From: Streptomyces sp. YIM 121038
Lineage (GTDB): Bacteria; Actinomycetota; Actinomycetes; Streptomycetales; Streptomycetaceae
Length of the DNA stretch: 64,000 nucleotides
Reading direction: 5' to 3'
NCBI RefSeq assembly: GCF_006088715.1
Contig: NZ_CP030771.1
Coordinates: 7,562,001-7,626,000, forward strand
Every line of letters starts with the position of its first letter. Positions within the stretch are counted from its first letter, which is position 1. Below, piece after piece: positions 50,557 through 58,504 of this stretch. Made by a program: the position numbers and the translations under genes. Below the pieces are notes generated by a model, which was not told where the DNA came from, searched no databases, and saw only the letters and a program-made list of their open reading frames with translations.

Positions 50557-52380
50557 TCAGGGGTACAGCGCCGCGACCTCGTTCGCGTACGCCTGCTCGA
50601 TGGCCTTGCGCTTCAGCTTGAGGGAGGGCGTGAGCAGGCCGTGCTCCTCGGTGAACTGGTGCGCCAGGATCCGGAACGTCCGGATGGACTCGGCCTGCGA
50701 GACCAGGGTGTTGGCGGCGACCACCGCGCGCCGCACCTCGGTCTCCAGGTCCGGTTCGCGCACCAGGTCGGCCAGGGCGAGCGGCGGCTTGTCGCGCAGG
50801 GCGAGCCAGTGGTCGACGGCCTCCGCGTCCAGGGTGACGAGCGCCGCGACGTACGGGCGGTCGTTGCCGACGACGATGCACTGCGCGACCAGCGGATGGT
50901 CGCGCACCCGCTCCTCCAGCTGGGCGGGGGACACGCTCTTGCCGCCGGAGGTCACCAGGATCTCCTTCTTGCGGCCGGTGATCGTGAGGTAGCCGTCCTC
51001 GTCGAGGGCGCCCAGGTCTCCGGTGGCGAGCCAGCCGTCGTGCAGGGCCGCGTCGGTGGCCTTGGGGTCGTTGAGGTAGCCCTGGAAGACGTGGGGGCCG
51101 CGCAGCCACACCTCGCCGTCGTCCGCGATGTGCACGGTCGTGCCCGGAACGGCCTGGCCGACCGTGCCGTAGCGGGTGCGCTCGGGCGGGTTGGCGGTCG
51201 CGGCGGCCGAGGACTCGGTGAGGCCGTAGCCCTCGAAGACGGTGACGCCCGCGCCCGCGAAGAACAGACCGAGGCGCCGGTCCATGCCCGAGCCGCCGGA
51301 CATCGCGTGCCGCACCCGGCCGCCCATCGCCTCGCGCACCTTGGCGTACACGAGCTTGTCGAAGAGCTGGTGCTGCATCCGCAGGCCCGCCGAGGGGCCG
51401 GGCCCGGTGCCGAAGGCCTTGGCCTCCATCGCGTCGGCGTACTTCACGGCCACCTCGACGGCCTTGTCGAACGGGCCCGCCCTGCCCTCCCGTTCGGCCT
51501 TGCGCCGGGCCGCGTTGAAGACCTTCTCGAAGACGTACGGCACGGCGAGGAAGAAGGTGGGCCGGAACGCGGCCAGGTCCGGGAGCAGCGCCGCCGCGGT
51601 CAGGCTCGGCTGGTGCCCGAGCTTGACCCGGCCGCGCACCGCCGCCACCTGCACCATGCGGCCGAAGACGTGCGCGAGCGGCAGGAACAGCAGCGTGGAC
51701 GGCTCGTCGCCGCGCTTGGAGTGGAACACCGGCTCCCAGCGCCGGATGACCGTGTCCACCTCGAACATGAAGTTCGCGTGGGTGAGCACACAGCCCTTGG
51801 GGCGGCCCGTGGTGCCGGAGGTGTAGATCACGGTGGCGACGGAGTCGGGCGTGACCGCGCGGCGGTGGCGGTGCACCACCTCGTCGTCCAGGTCGCGGCC
51901 CGCCTCGCCGAGCTCGCGCACCGCGTCCTCGTCGAGCTGCCACAGACAGCGGAGCAGCGGCAGGCGGTCCACGACCGAGCCGATCGTCATCGCGTGGTCC
52001 TCGTGCTCGACCATGGCCGCGGTGACCTGCGCGTCGTGCAGCATCCACAACACCTGCTCGGCCGACGACGTCGGGTAGACGGGGACGACCTGGGCGCCGA
52101 CCGTCCACAGGGCGAAGTCGAACAGCGTCCACTCGTAGCGGGTGCGGCACATGATGGCGACCCGGTCCCCGAAGCGCACACCCCGGGCGAGCAGGCCCTT
52201 GGCGAGCGCGAGGACCTCGTCGCGGAACTGTGCCGAGGTCACGTCCCGCCAGCCGCCGTCGGGGCCCTTGCGCCCGAGCACGACGCGGACCGGATCCTCC
52301 AGGGCATGGTCGAAGACGGAGTCGGCAAGGCCGCCCACCTTGGGAGCCGACGCCAGGGGAGGGTTCGTGAACTCGCGCAA
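50557..52380 (-). CDS. Long-chain acyl-CoA synthetase (AMP-binding)
   Basis: 607 residues of the adenylate-forming family. The P-loop-like motif is VATVIYTSGTTGRPKGCVLTHAN, then VFEGYGLTESSAAATANPP, WLATGDLGALDEDGYLTITGRKKEILVTSGGKSVSP (hinge and C-terminal domain), and the final Lys region SLKLKRKAIEQAYANE. It matches the FAA1/FadD15-like long-chain fatty acyl-CoA ligase group. The start is TTG at 52380: AAGGAG lies five bases upstream and conserved sequence begins LREFTNPPLASAP. It is convergent with the sugar dehydrogenase gene. A large stem-loop lies 42-75 bp upstream of the start. Confidence 0.9.
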   Translation of the reverse strand: MREFTNPPLASAPKVGGLADSVFDHALEDPVRVVLGRKGPDGGWRDVTSAQFRDEVLALAKGLLARGVRFGDRVAIMCRTRYEWTLFDFALWTVGAQVVPVYPTSSAEQVLWMLHDAQVTAAMVEHEDHAMTIGSVVDRLPLLRCLWQLDEDAVRELGEAGRDLDDEVVHRHRRAVTPDSVATVIYTSGTTGRPKGCVLTHANFMFEVDTVIRRWEPVFHSKRGDEPSTLLFLPLAHVFGRMVQVAAVRGRVKLGHQPSLTAAALLPDLAAFRPTFFLAVPYVFEKVFNAARRKAEREGRAGPFDKAVEVAVKYADAMEAKAFGTGPGPSAGLRMQHQLFDKLVYAKVREAMGGRVRHAMSGGSGMDRRLGLFFAGAGVTVFEGYGLTESSAAATANPPERTRYGTVGQAVPGTTVHIADDGEVWLRGPHVFQGYLNDPKATDAALHDGWLATGDLGALDEDGYLTITGRKKEILVTSGGKSVSPAQLEERVRDHPLVAQCIVVGNDRPYVAALVTLDAEAVDHWLALRDKPPLALADLVREPDLETEVRRAVVAANTLVSQAESIRTFRILAHQFTEEHGLLTPSLKLKRKAIEQAYANEVAALYP

Positions 52381-52421
52381 TGGTGCTCCTTGTGGCGCTC
52401 CGCACAGCGCCGGTGACGGTA

Positions 52422-52455
52422 CCCCACCCCAGTCCCTTCCGGGAGGGGGGTGGGG
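52422..52455. other. Large stem-loop upstream of the acyl-CoA synthetase gene
   Basis: CCCCACCCC pairs with GGGGTGGGG (9 bp) around a 16-nt loop that can itself pair partly. It lies in the leader of the synthetase gene and 130 nt past the MFS gene on the same strand. It may attenuate read-through or affect translation. Confidence 0.4.
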
Positions 52456-52546
52456 AACGGGCCCATGGGCACGATCGTCACAGGTCAGCTGGTGAAATGC
52501 GGCCACAAGGGGAAGGGCCGGACAGTTTCCTGACGGTTGAGTAAGT

Positions 52547-52570
52547 TTCGGTGGTGTGATCTCCACCGAA
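52547..52570 (-). terminator. Terminator after the MFS gene
   Basis: Perfect 8-bp arms TTCGGTGG and CCACCGAA with an 8-nt loop lie 15 nt past the stop of the reverse-strand MFS gene, followed on that strand by ACTTACTC. Confidence 0.6.
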
Positions 52571-52584
52571 TCTGTACGCGGAAG

Positions 52585-54090
52585 TTACGCCTGGAGCTGC
52601 TTCGCGGGCGCGCTCTCGACCGTGCGTTCGGCTCCGGCGGGTCCCTGACCTGCGTCGGCCGTCCGCTTGGTCCGGACCATCACGAGGACCGCGACACCCG
52701 CCACGAGGCCGGTGATCCCCGCCGTGAGCGAGGCGCCGTTGAGCCCGGAGGCGAACGCCGCGCGCACGCTGTGCTCGGAGAACGCGCCCCGGACGGCCGC
52801 CGCCCCGCCGCCCGCCACGGTGTGCGCCGCGTCGTGGCCGAGCGCGTCCTGCATCCGCGACGTCAGGACCGTGCCGAAGACGGCGACACCGAGGGCGTAG
52901 CCGAGCTGGCGGAAGGTGTTCACCGCGCCGCCCGCCATGCCCGCGTCGCGCGGCGGCACCGCCGCGAGCGCGGCCCCCGCCAGCCCCGGCGAGACCAGGC
53001 CGATGCCGACGCCCGCGAGCACCAGGCCCGGCACGAGCGCGCCCCAGGACGAGCCCGCGTCGAGCACCGCCATCGCCAGGCCGCCCGCGCCGATCAGCAG
53101 CAGCCCGACCCCGATGACGTACCGCCCCGGCACCCCGTGCAGCAGCCGCCCGCCGATCGCCGCCACCACGAACGACGTGGCCGACAGCGGCACCAGGACC
53201 AGGCTGCCGCGCACCGGGCTCATGCCGAGCACGGTCTGCAGCCAGATCGAGAGGTAGGGGATCACGCCGAACGCGGCCGCGTTGTAGCCGATCGCGCCGA
53301 TCAGGACCCCGGTGAACGCGGGCTTGCGCAGCAGCCGCAGATCGAGCAGCGGATACGCGGCGCGGCGCTCCACCACGACGAAGGCGAGCAGCGCGAGCGC
53401 CGCCACCGCGAGCGTCACACCGGTGCGCGCCGAGGCCCAGCCGACCGTCGACGCCCGCACCACGCCGAACGTGAGCGCGCCCGCGAACAGCGCGAACGTC
53501 GCCGTGCCCGCCCAGTCCACGCGCCGCTCCGCGCGCCCGCGCGACGGCGGCACCGCGCGCAGCGTCAGCCACACCGAGGCCACGCTCACCGGCAGGTTGA
53601 CGAAGAAGATCCAGCGCCAGCCGGGCCCCTCGGTGAGCAGCCCGCCGGCGATCGGCCCGAGCGCGGCGGCGGCACCGCTCACCGCGCCCCACAGGCCGAG
53701 CGCCACCGAGCGCTCCTTGCCCTGGTACGCGGCGCCGAGCAGCGGCAGCGTCGTGGCGAACATCGCGGCGGCCCCGAGCCCCTGCACGGCCCGCGCCGCC
53801 ACGAGCAGCTCCGCGTTCGCAGCGAGCCCGCAGCCGAGCGAGGCGAGCGCGAAGACGACGGTGCCCGCGAGCTGGACGCGCCGGTGGCCGACCACGTCGG
53901 CGGCGGCGCCGATGCCGAGCAGCAGCGCGGCGAGCGCGAGCGCGTAACCGTCGATGACCCACTGCAGATCGCTGAGCGAGGCGTCGAGCGCCCGCGCCAT
54001 GTCGGGCAGCGCCACGACCACGATCGTCACGTCGAGCAGCAGCATGAACGTGCCCAGGCACACCGCCGTCAGCGGCCCCCATGAGCGCAT
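52585..54090 (-). CDS. MFS drug-efflux transporter, 14 TM (DHA2)
   Basis: 501 residues with fourteen predicted membrane helices. MRSWGPLTAVCLGTFMLLLDVTIVVVALPDMARALDAS is the DHA2 start with its LDVTIVxVALP motif; QWVIDGYALALAALLLGIGAAADVVGHRR and GLGAAAMFATTLPLL follow the family. It likely exports drugs or metabolites using the proton gradient. The ATG at 54090 is preferred; it has a GTAGGA site. The divergent gene encodes a tandem AsnC regulator across 134 bp that contains an inverted repeat, so the pump may be regulated by it. A terminator follows the stop. Confidence 0.9.
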   Translation of the reverse strand: MRSWGPLTAVCLGTFMLLLDVTIVVVALPDMARALDASLSDLQWVIDGYALALAALLLGIGAAADVVGHRRVQLAGTVVFALASLGCGLAANAELLVAARAVQGLGAAAMFATTLPLLGAAYQGKERSVALGLWGAVSGAAAALGPIAGGLLTEGPGWRWIFFVNLPVSVASVWLTLRAVPPSRGRAERRVDWAGTATFALFAGALTFGVVRASTVGWASARTGVTLAVAALALLAFVVVERRAAYPLLDLRLLRKPAFTGVLIGAIGYNAAAFGVIPYLSIWLQTVLGMSPVRGSLVLVPLSATSFVVAAIGGRLLHGVPGRYVIGVGLLLIGAGGLAMAVLDAGSSWGALVPGLVLAGVGIGLVSPGLAGAALAAVPPRDAGMAGGAVNTFRQLGYALGVAVFGTVLTSRMQDALGHDAAHTVAGGGAAAVRGAFSEHSVRAAFASGLNGASLTAGITGLVAGVAVLVMVRTKRTADAGQGPAGAERTVESAPAKQLQA

Positions 54091-54118
54091 GGTCCTACCC
54101 CGTTCCCTGGTTCCGTAC

Positions 54119-54134
54119 GCCACCGGGCGGTGGC
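54119..54134. promoter_or_regulatory. Inverted repeat between MFS and AsnC-type genes
   Basis: GCCACC-GGGC-GGTGGC, with perfect 6-bp arms, lies in the divergent promoter region, 29 bp from the MFS start. It is a candidate site for the Lrp/AsnC regulator next to it. Confidence 0.4.
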
Positions 54135-54224
54135 TCCGATGCCGTACGATCCGTGGCGGCCGGACGATCGTGACGGCCGTGGGCAGCGCTGCGGCGGAAT
54201 CCGACATCTCAGGGGTGCACGGCG

Positions 54225-55196
54225 GTGGAATCCTCCACGCTCGACGTATTGGACCAGAAGCTGCTCCAGGCCCTGGAGACCGACGGACGCGCGCCGTTCA
54301 GCAAGATCGCGGAGGTGCTCGGCGTCTCGGACCAGACGATCGCGCGCCGCTTCCGCCGGCTCACCGCCACGGCCGGGCTCCGCGTCGTGGTGCTGCGCAA
54401 CGCCGAGCGGCTCGGCCAGGACCACTGGATGCTCCGGCTGCGCTGCGCCCCGGACGGCGCGCAGACCATCGCGCACGCCCTGGCCCGCCGCCCCGACACG
54501 TTCTGGGTGGGCCTGGCCGCCGGGGGCACGGAGGTCCTGTGCATGACCAAGCCCCGCACCCCCGACGACCACGACCTGCTGCTCGGCAAGCTGCCCCGCA
54601 CCCCGCACATCGTGGACATCCGCGCCCACCAGCTCCTGCACACCTTCTTCGGCGGGCCCCGCGGCTGGCTCGGCAAGCTCGCCCCGCTGAGCGCCGAACA
54701 GCTCGCCGCGCTGACCCCGCAGCTCCCGCCGCGGCCCTCGGCCCCGGCCCGCATCTCCCCGGAGGACGAACCCCTGGTGGCCGCGCTCGAAGCGGACGGC
54801 CGCGCCGGATACCCCGAACTCCAGCGCGTCACCGGTCTGTCGGAGTCCACGGTCAAGCGCCGCCTGGCCGCGCTCCTGGAGTCCCGGGCGATCTACGTCG
54901 ACATCGAGTACAGCGCCGAGGCCCTCGGCTACCGCTGCGGCGCCACCCTGTGGATCACGACGGCCCCCGCCGCCCTGCACTCCGTCGGCCAGGCCCTTGC
55001 CGAGCACGACCAGATCGCCTACGTCGCCGCGACGGCGGGCCCCTCCAATCTGGTGGCGACGGTGGTCACCCAGGACACCGCGGGCCTGTACGCCTACCTC
55101 AGCGGGGAGATCGGCGGCCTGGAGGGTGTGCAGCACGTGGAGACCACGCCGTATCTGCGCCGCGTCAAGCAACTCATCTACCGGCCCACGCGCTAG
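54225..55196 (+). CDS. Lrp/AsnC-family regulator with two AsnC modules
   Basis: 323 residues made of two AsnC modules in tandem. The first helix-turn-helix is LDVLDQKLLQALETDGRAPFSKIAEVLGVSDQTIARRFRRL, the second EPLVAALEADGRAGYPELQRVTGLSESTVKRRLAALLES. Each is followed by a Lrp-type ligand-binding (RAM) domain, the second being the more complete (YRCGATLWITTAPAALHSVG to VEHTTPYLRRVKQL-like end). Such double proteins may bind as single-chain dimers and respond to amino acids. GTG at 54225 has a GGCGGTG context and is the natural start. It diverges from an MFS exporter gene. Confidence 0.88.
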   Translation: MESSTLDVLDQKLLQALETDGRAPFSKIAEVLGVSDQTIARRFRRLTATAGLRVVVLRNAERLGQDHWMLRLRCAPDGAQTIAHALARRPDTFWVGLAAGGTEVLCMTKPRTPDDHDLLLGKLPRTPHIVDIRAHQLLHTFFGGPRGWLGKLAPLSAEQLAALTPQLPPRPSAPARISPEDEPLVAALEADGRAGYPELQRVTGLSESTVKRRLAALLESRAIYVDIEYSAEALGYRCGATLWITTAPAALHSVGQALAEHDQIAYVAATAGPSNLVATVVTQDTAGLYAYLSGEIGGLEGVQHVETTPYLRRVKQLIYRPTR

Positions 55197-55209
55197 CGCC
55201 CGCCCGGCC

Positions 55210-56088
55210 TCAGGGGCGCCCGCGCTGCAACCGGTCCCCGCCCGCCAGGATCGCCGCCGCCAGGGCGTCCGCCGCCGCGTGGGCGCCCGGTGCGGCCGGG
55301 CGCCGCTCGCCGTGCCGCAGGACGAAGTCCACCGCGCCCAGCTCCGGCAGGCCGAGCCGGTCGGAGACCCGCACCAGGCCGGGCGGGACCAGGCCGCGCG
55401 AGTGCGCCATCACGCCGAGCCCGGCGCGCGCCGCGGCCACCAGGCCGTTCAGGCTGCCGCTGGTGCAGGCGATCCGCCAGGGGCGGCCGCTGCCCTCCAG
55501 GGCCCGCAGCGCGAGCGCCCGGGTGATGCCCGGCGGCGGATACACGATGAGCGGCACCGGGCGGCCCGGGTCAAGGCGCAGCCGCGGCGCGCCGATCCAC
55601 ACCAGGTCGTCGTGCCAGACCAGTTCGCCGCGCGGGTCCTTCGGGCGCCGCTTGGCGAGGACGAGGTCGAGCTTGCCCGCGTCCAGGCGCTCGTGCAGCG
55701 TGCCGGACAGCTCGACCGTCAGCTCCAGGTCGACCTCCGGGTGCTCGCGCCGGAAGGACTGGAGGATGTCGGTGAGGCGGGTCAGGACGAAGTCCTCGGA
55801 CGCGCCGAAGCGCAGCCGCCCGCCGAGCCGGGCGCCCGTGAAGTGCGCCGTGGCCTGCTCGTGCACCTCCAGGATGCGGCGCGCGAAGCCGAGCATCGCC
55901 TCGCCGTCCTCGGTCAGCTCCACCCGGTGCGTGTCCCGCGCGAACAGCGGCCGCCCGGTCGCGTCCTCCAGGCGCCGCACGTGCTGGCTGACCGTCGACT
56001 GGCGCAGCCCGAGCCGCCGCGCGGCCTGCGTGAAGCTCAAGGTCTGGGCCACCGCGAGGAACGTACGCAGCTGAGCGGGGTCGTACAC
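55210..56088 (-). CDS. LysR-family regulator
   Basis: 292 residues. The N-terminal winged helix is QLRTFLAVAQTLSFTQAARRLGLRQSTVSQHVRRLEDATGRPLFARDTHRVELTEDGE, typical LysR. The effector domain follows (GGRLRFGASEDFVLTRLTDILQSFRREHPEVDLELTVELS). LysR proteins bind a T-N11-A site in the promoter and sense a small molecule. GTG at 56088 is the only fitting start. It is divergent from a transporter gene of the bile acid:sodium symporter-like family, its likely target, with a T-N11-A-type site 12-26 bp from its own start. Confidence 0.9.
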   Translation of the reverse strand: MYDPAQLRTFLAVAQTLSFTQAARRLGLRQSTVSQHVRRLEDATGRPLFARDTHRVELTEDGEAMLGFARRILEVHEQATAHFTGARLGGRLRFGASEDFVLTRLTDILQSFRREHPEVDLELTVELSGTLHERLDAGKLDLVLAKRRPKDPRGELVWHDDLVWIGAPRLRLDPGRPVPLIVYPPPGITRALALRALEGSGRPWRIACTSGSLNGLVAAARAGLGVMAHSRGLVPPGLVRVSDRLGLPELGAVDFVLRHGERRPAAPGAHAAADALAAAILAGGDRLQRGRP

Positions 56089-56099
56089 CCCGCAAGGTT

Positions 56100-56114
56100 A
56101 TCGCGGTACGTGAT
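56100..56114. promoter_or_regulatory. Candidate LysR box
   Basis: ATC-N9-GAT (T-N11-A core) lies 12 bp before the LysR start codon, in the gap shared with the divergent transporter gene. The position fits autoregulation by the adjacent LysR protein. Confidence 0.4.
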
Positions 56115-56237
56115 GACAGTCAGAGCGGTGTACGGGATTCCCGATCGCGCCGAGGAGGAGGACCATGGAAAGGGCACGTACCGGGTCCGGCCCGTGGACG
56201 GGCCCGAAGAACCGAGACCCCGAGAGCACGGAGCCCT

Positions 56238-57275
56238 GTGAAACGCCCGTCCTGGCCGTCGTGGATGCCGGTCGACCCCTTCATCGCGGTGCTGCTCGGC
56301 ACCGTCGGCCTCGCCGCGCTCCTGCCCGCCCGGGACACCGCGGCCGACGTCGCGTCCGGGGCCTCCACCACGGCCGTCGCGCTGCTGTTCTTCCTCTACG
56401 GCGCCCGCCTCTCCACCCGGGAGGCGCTGGACGGGCTGCGCCACTGGCGGCTGCACCTCACCGTGCTGCTCTGCACGTTCCTGGTGTTCCCGCTGCTCGG
56501 CCTCGCCGCCAAGGGGCTCGTGCCGCACGTCCTGACGCCCGCGCTCTACAGCGGCTTCCTGTTCCTGACCCTGGTGCCCTCGACGATCCAGTCGTCGATC
56601 GCCTTCACCTCGCTGGCGCGCGGCAACGTGCCCGCGGCGATCTGCGCGGGCACGTTCTCCTCGCTCGCCGGGGTGGTGCTCACCCCGCTGCTCGTGGCCT
56701 GGCTGCTCGCCGACACCGGCGGCGGCTTCTCCGCCGACGCGTTCGTGAAGATCGTGCTGCAGCTGCTCGTGCCCTTCCTCGCCGGACAGCTGCTGCGGCG
56801 CTGGATCGGCTGCTTCGTCGCGCGGCACAAGAAGGTCCTGAGCCTGATCGACCGGTGCTCGATCCTGCTCGTCGTCTACACCGCGTTCAGCCAGGGCATG
56901 GTGCGCGGCATCTGGAGCCAGGTCACCCCGGCCCGGCTCGCCGCGCTGCTCGGCGTCGAGGCGGCGCTGCTCGCCCTGATGCTCAGCCTGACCTGGTACG
57001 GCGCGAAGCGGCTCGGCTTCGACCGCGCCGACCGGGTCGCGATCCAGTTCGCGGGCTCGAAGAAGTCCCTGGCGGCCGGGCTGCCCATGGCCAGCGTCCT
57101 GTTCGGCGCGCAGGCCTCGCTCGCGGTCCTGCCCCTGATGCTCTTCCACCAGATGCAGCTGATGGTCTGCGCGGTGATCGCCAAGCGCCGCTCCCACGAC
57201 CTGGAGGAGTTCACTCCGGCCGGGACAGGCGCAGCGTCACGAACCGCGGCCGGTACAGCTCCACGTTCCGGTTGA
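56238..57275 (+). CDS. Bile acid:sodium symporter-like transporter (SBF-like)
   Basis: 345 residues with about ten membrane helices. It starts PVDPFIAVLLGTVGLAALLPARD and continues TTAVALLFFLYGARLSTREALDGLRHWRLHL, a pattern of the SBF-like (YfeH/Rv-type) bile acid:sodium symporter family. LVPSTIQSSIAFTSLARGN and FAGSKKSLAAGLPMASVLFG are the conserved crossing regions. The transported substrate is unknown. The GTG at 56238 has only a modest CGGAG site, while a far stronger SD followed by ATG at 56165 is in another frame. It is divergent from a LysR gene, and its end overlaps the convergent DUF4185-type gene by 65 nt. Confidence 0.86.
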   Translation: MKRPSWPSWMPVDPFIAVLLGTVGLAALLPARDTAADVASGASTTAVALLFFLYGARLSTREALDGLRHWRLHLTVLLCTFLVFPLLGLAAKGLVPHVLTPALYSGFLFLTLVPSTIQSSIAFTSLARGNVPAAICAGTFSSLAGVVLTPLLVAWLLADTGGGFSADAFVKIVLQLLVPFLAGQLLRRWIGCFVARHKKVLSLIDRCSILLVVYTAFSQGMVRGIWSQVTPARLAALLGVEAALLALMLSLTWYGAKRLGFDRADRVAIQFAGSKKSLAAGLPMASVLFGAQASLAVLPLMLFHQMQLMVCAVIAKRRSHDLEEFTPAGTGAASRTAAGTAPRSG

Positions 57276-58494
57276 CGTTCGCCTGCCCCGCCGCCGTCGC
57301 GGTGGCGTCCGGCGCGTTCACGTCGTAGCTCAGCACGAGACGGCCGCCGCCGCTCAGGGCGGGGTGCGCCTGCGGGTTGTACGCGGCCGAGTCCGCGGGC
57401 AGCGGCGGCGCGAAGCCCTTGCCGGGGCCGTACCAGGGCCCGCTCGGCGAGCACGCCCAGTACGACGTGACGGTGGTCAGGCCCCGCGCGCCCGCCGCCA
57501 TCGTGAACAGCACGTACGTGCCGCCGTCCCGGACCACGGTGAACGCGCTGCCGACCCCCTTCTGGTCGTCGTCGCCGAGCACCGAGCGCGGCTTCGCCCC
57601 GGCGCGCGACCAGGCGCGGCCGTCCCAGTAGCGCCAGGCCGAGGGGTCGCCGAGGCCGCCGTGCGGGACGCGGGCGACATAGGCGTGCGAGGAGGGGCGC
57701 GAGGCGGTCTGCGCGTCGTTGCCGCCGAAGACGTACGTCCACTCGCCGTCGTCGACCGTGGTGGTGCCGTACAGCACCCGCCGCTCGGGGTCGGCGACGC
57801 CGCGCTGGTCGGAGATCTGCGTGATGCCTTCGAGGGCGAGGTCGGGCAGGGTGAGCGTGGCGACCTCGGTGGCGGCGGGCACCCCGAAGATCCACGGCGC
57901 GGGGCCCGCGGCCCGGGTCCACAGCAGGACGCGCACGACCTGCTCGTCGCCGCCCGGCGTGCGCGGCTCGACCTTCGCGGCGACCGGCCAGCGCCACTGC
58001 CCGGGCGCGGGGTCGGCGAACAGGGGCGTGGGCAGGGTCCGCTCCAGGGCCCCGGAGGGGGACGTCACCACGCCGGAGTTGCGGACCATCGGGGCGCCGC
58101 CGTCGCGCCACTTGTGCGGCTTGCCCTGCTGGTTGGGCGGCGGGTGCACCCGGCCGAGGAAGGTGTCGGAGAACAGCCACAGGACGCGCCCGCCGGGCAG
58201 CTTCACCGAGTGGGTGCCGTCGCCGCCGCTCCAGTCGTCGTCGCGCGCCGCGTCGTCGCCGTACGCGGCGAACGCTCCGGTCAGGCCGGTCTCGGGGCGC
58301 CAGGATTCCACGCCGCGGGCCGTGCACGCCGCCGGTCCCTTCCGGTCGTCCTCGTCGTCCGGAAGGGCCGTCAGGAGCACGGCCGCGCAGGCGAGCACCG
58401 CCAGCAGGGCGACCCACAGCACGGGTGAGCCGGGGCCGCCCCGCTGCCGGTTCGCCGCCGTCGGACCGGTGAGCGGGCGTGTGGCTTGGGACAC
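57211..58494 (-). CDS. Membrane-anchored beta-propeller-like protein (DUF4185/DUF5005 type)
   Basis: 427 residues. One transmembrane segment near the N-terminus (VLWVALLAVLACAAVLLTAL) anchors a long extracellular domain. It begins DDDWSGGDGTHSVKLPGGRVLWLFSDTFLGRV, the mark of DUF4185/DUF5005 proteins, which adopt a five-bladed propeller similar to glycoside hydrolases. Later blocks are RVLYGTTTVDDGEWTYVFGG, WSRAGAKPRSVLGDDDQKGVGSAFTVVRDGG and a YDVNAPDA end. Activity is not established; a carbohydrate-active role is plausible because the upstream gene encodes a sialidase, 10 nt away in the same operon. Its end overlaps the transporter gene. Confidence 0.75.
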   Translation of the reverse strand: MSQATRPLTGPTAANRQRGGPGSPVLWVALLAVLACAAVLLTALPDDEDDRKGPAACTARGVESWRPETGLTGAFAAYGDDAARDDDWSGGDGTHSVKLPGGRVLWLFSDTFLGRVHPPPNQQGKPHKWRDGGAPMVRNSGVVTSPSGALERTLPTPLFADPAPGQWRWPVAAKVEPRTPGGDEQVVRVLLWTRAAGPAPWIFGVPAATEVATLTLPDLALEGITQISDQRGVADPERRVLYGTTTVDDGEWTYVFGGNDAQTASRPSSHAYVARVPHGGLGDPSAWRYWDGRAWSRAGAKPRSVLGDDDQKGVGSAFTVVRDGGTYVLFTMAAGARGLTTVTSYWACSPSGPWYGPGKGFAPPLPADSAAYNPQAHPALSGGGRLVLSYDVNAPDATATAAGQANVNRNVELYRPRFVTLRLSRPE

Positions 58495-58504
58495 GCCCGG
58501 GACG

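Noticed and set aside
50529..50560. Direct repeat GGCCGTCAGG pair at the convergent end after the sugar dehydrogenase gene
   Set aside because: Only two 10-bp copies in GC-rich DNA and no inverted arrangement, so not a convincing terminator or site.
56165..57328. ORF starting at the strong SD upstream of the SBF-like gene
   Set aside because: The encoded protein has no domain and is Arg/His/Pro-rich; the overlapping transporter frame is clearly real. The SD itself is kept as a finding.
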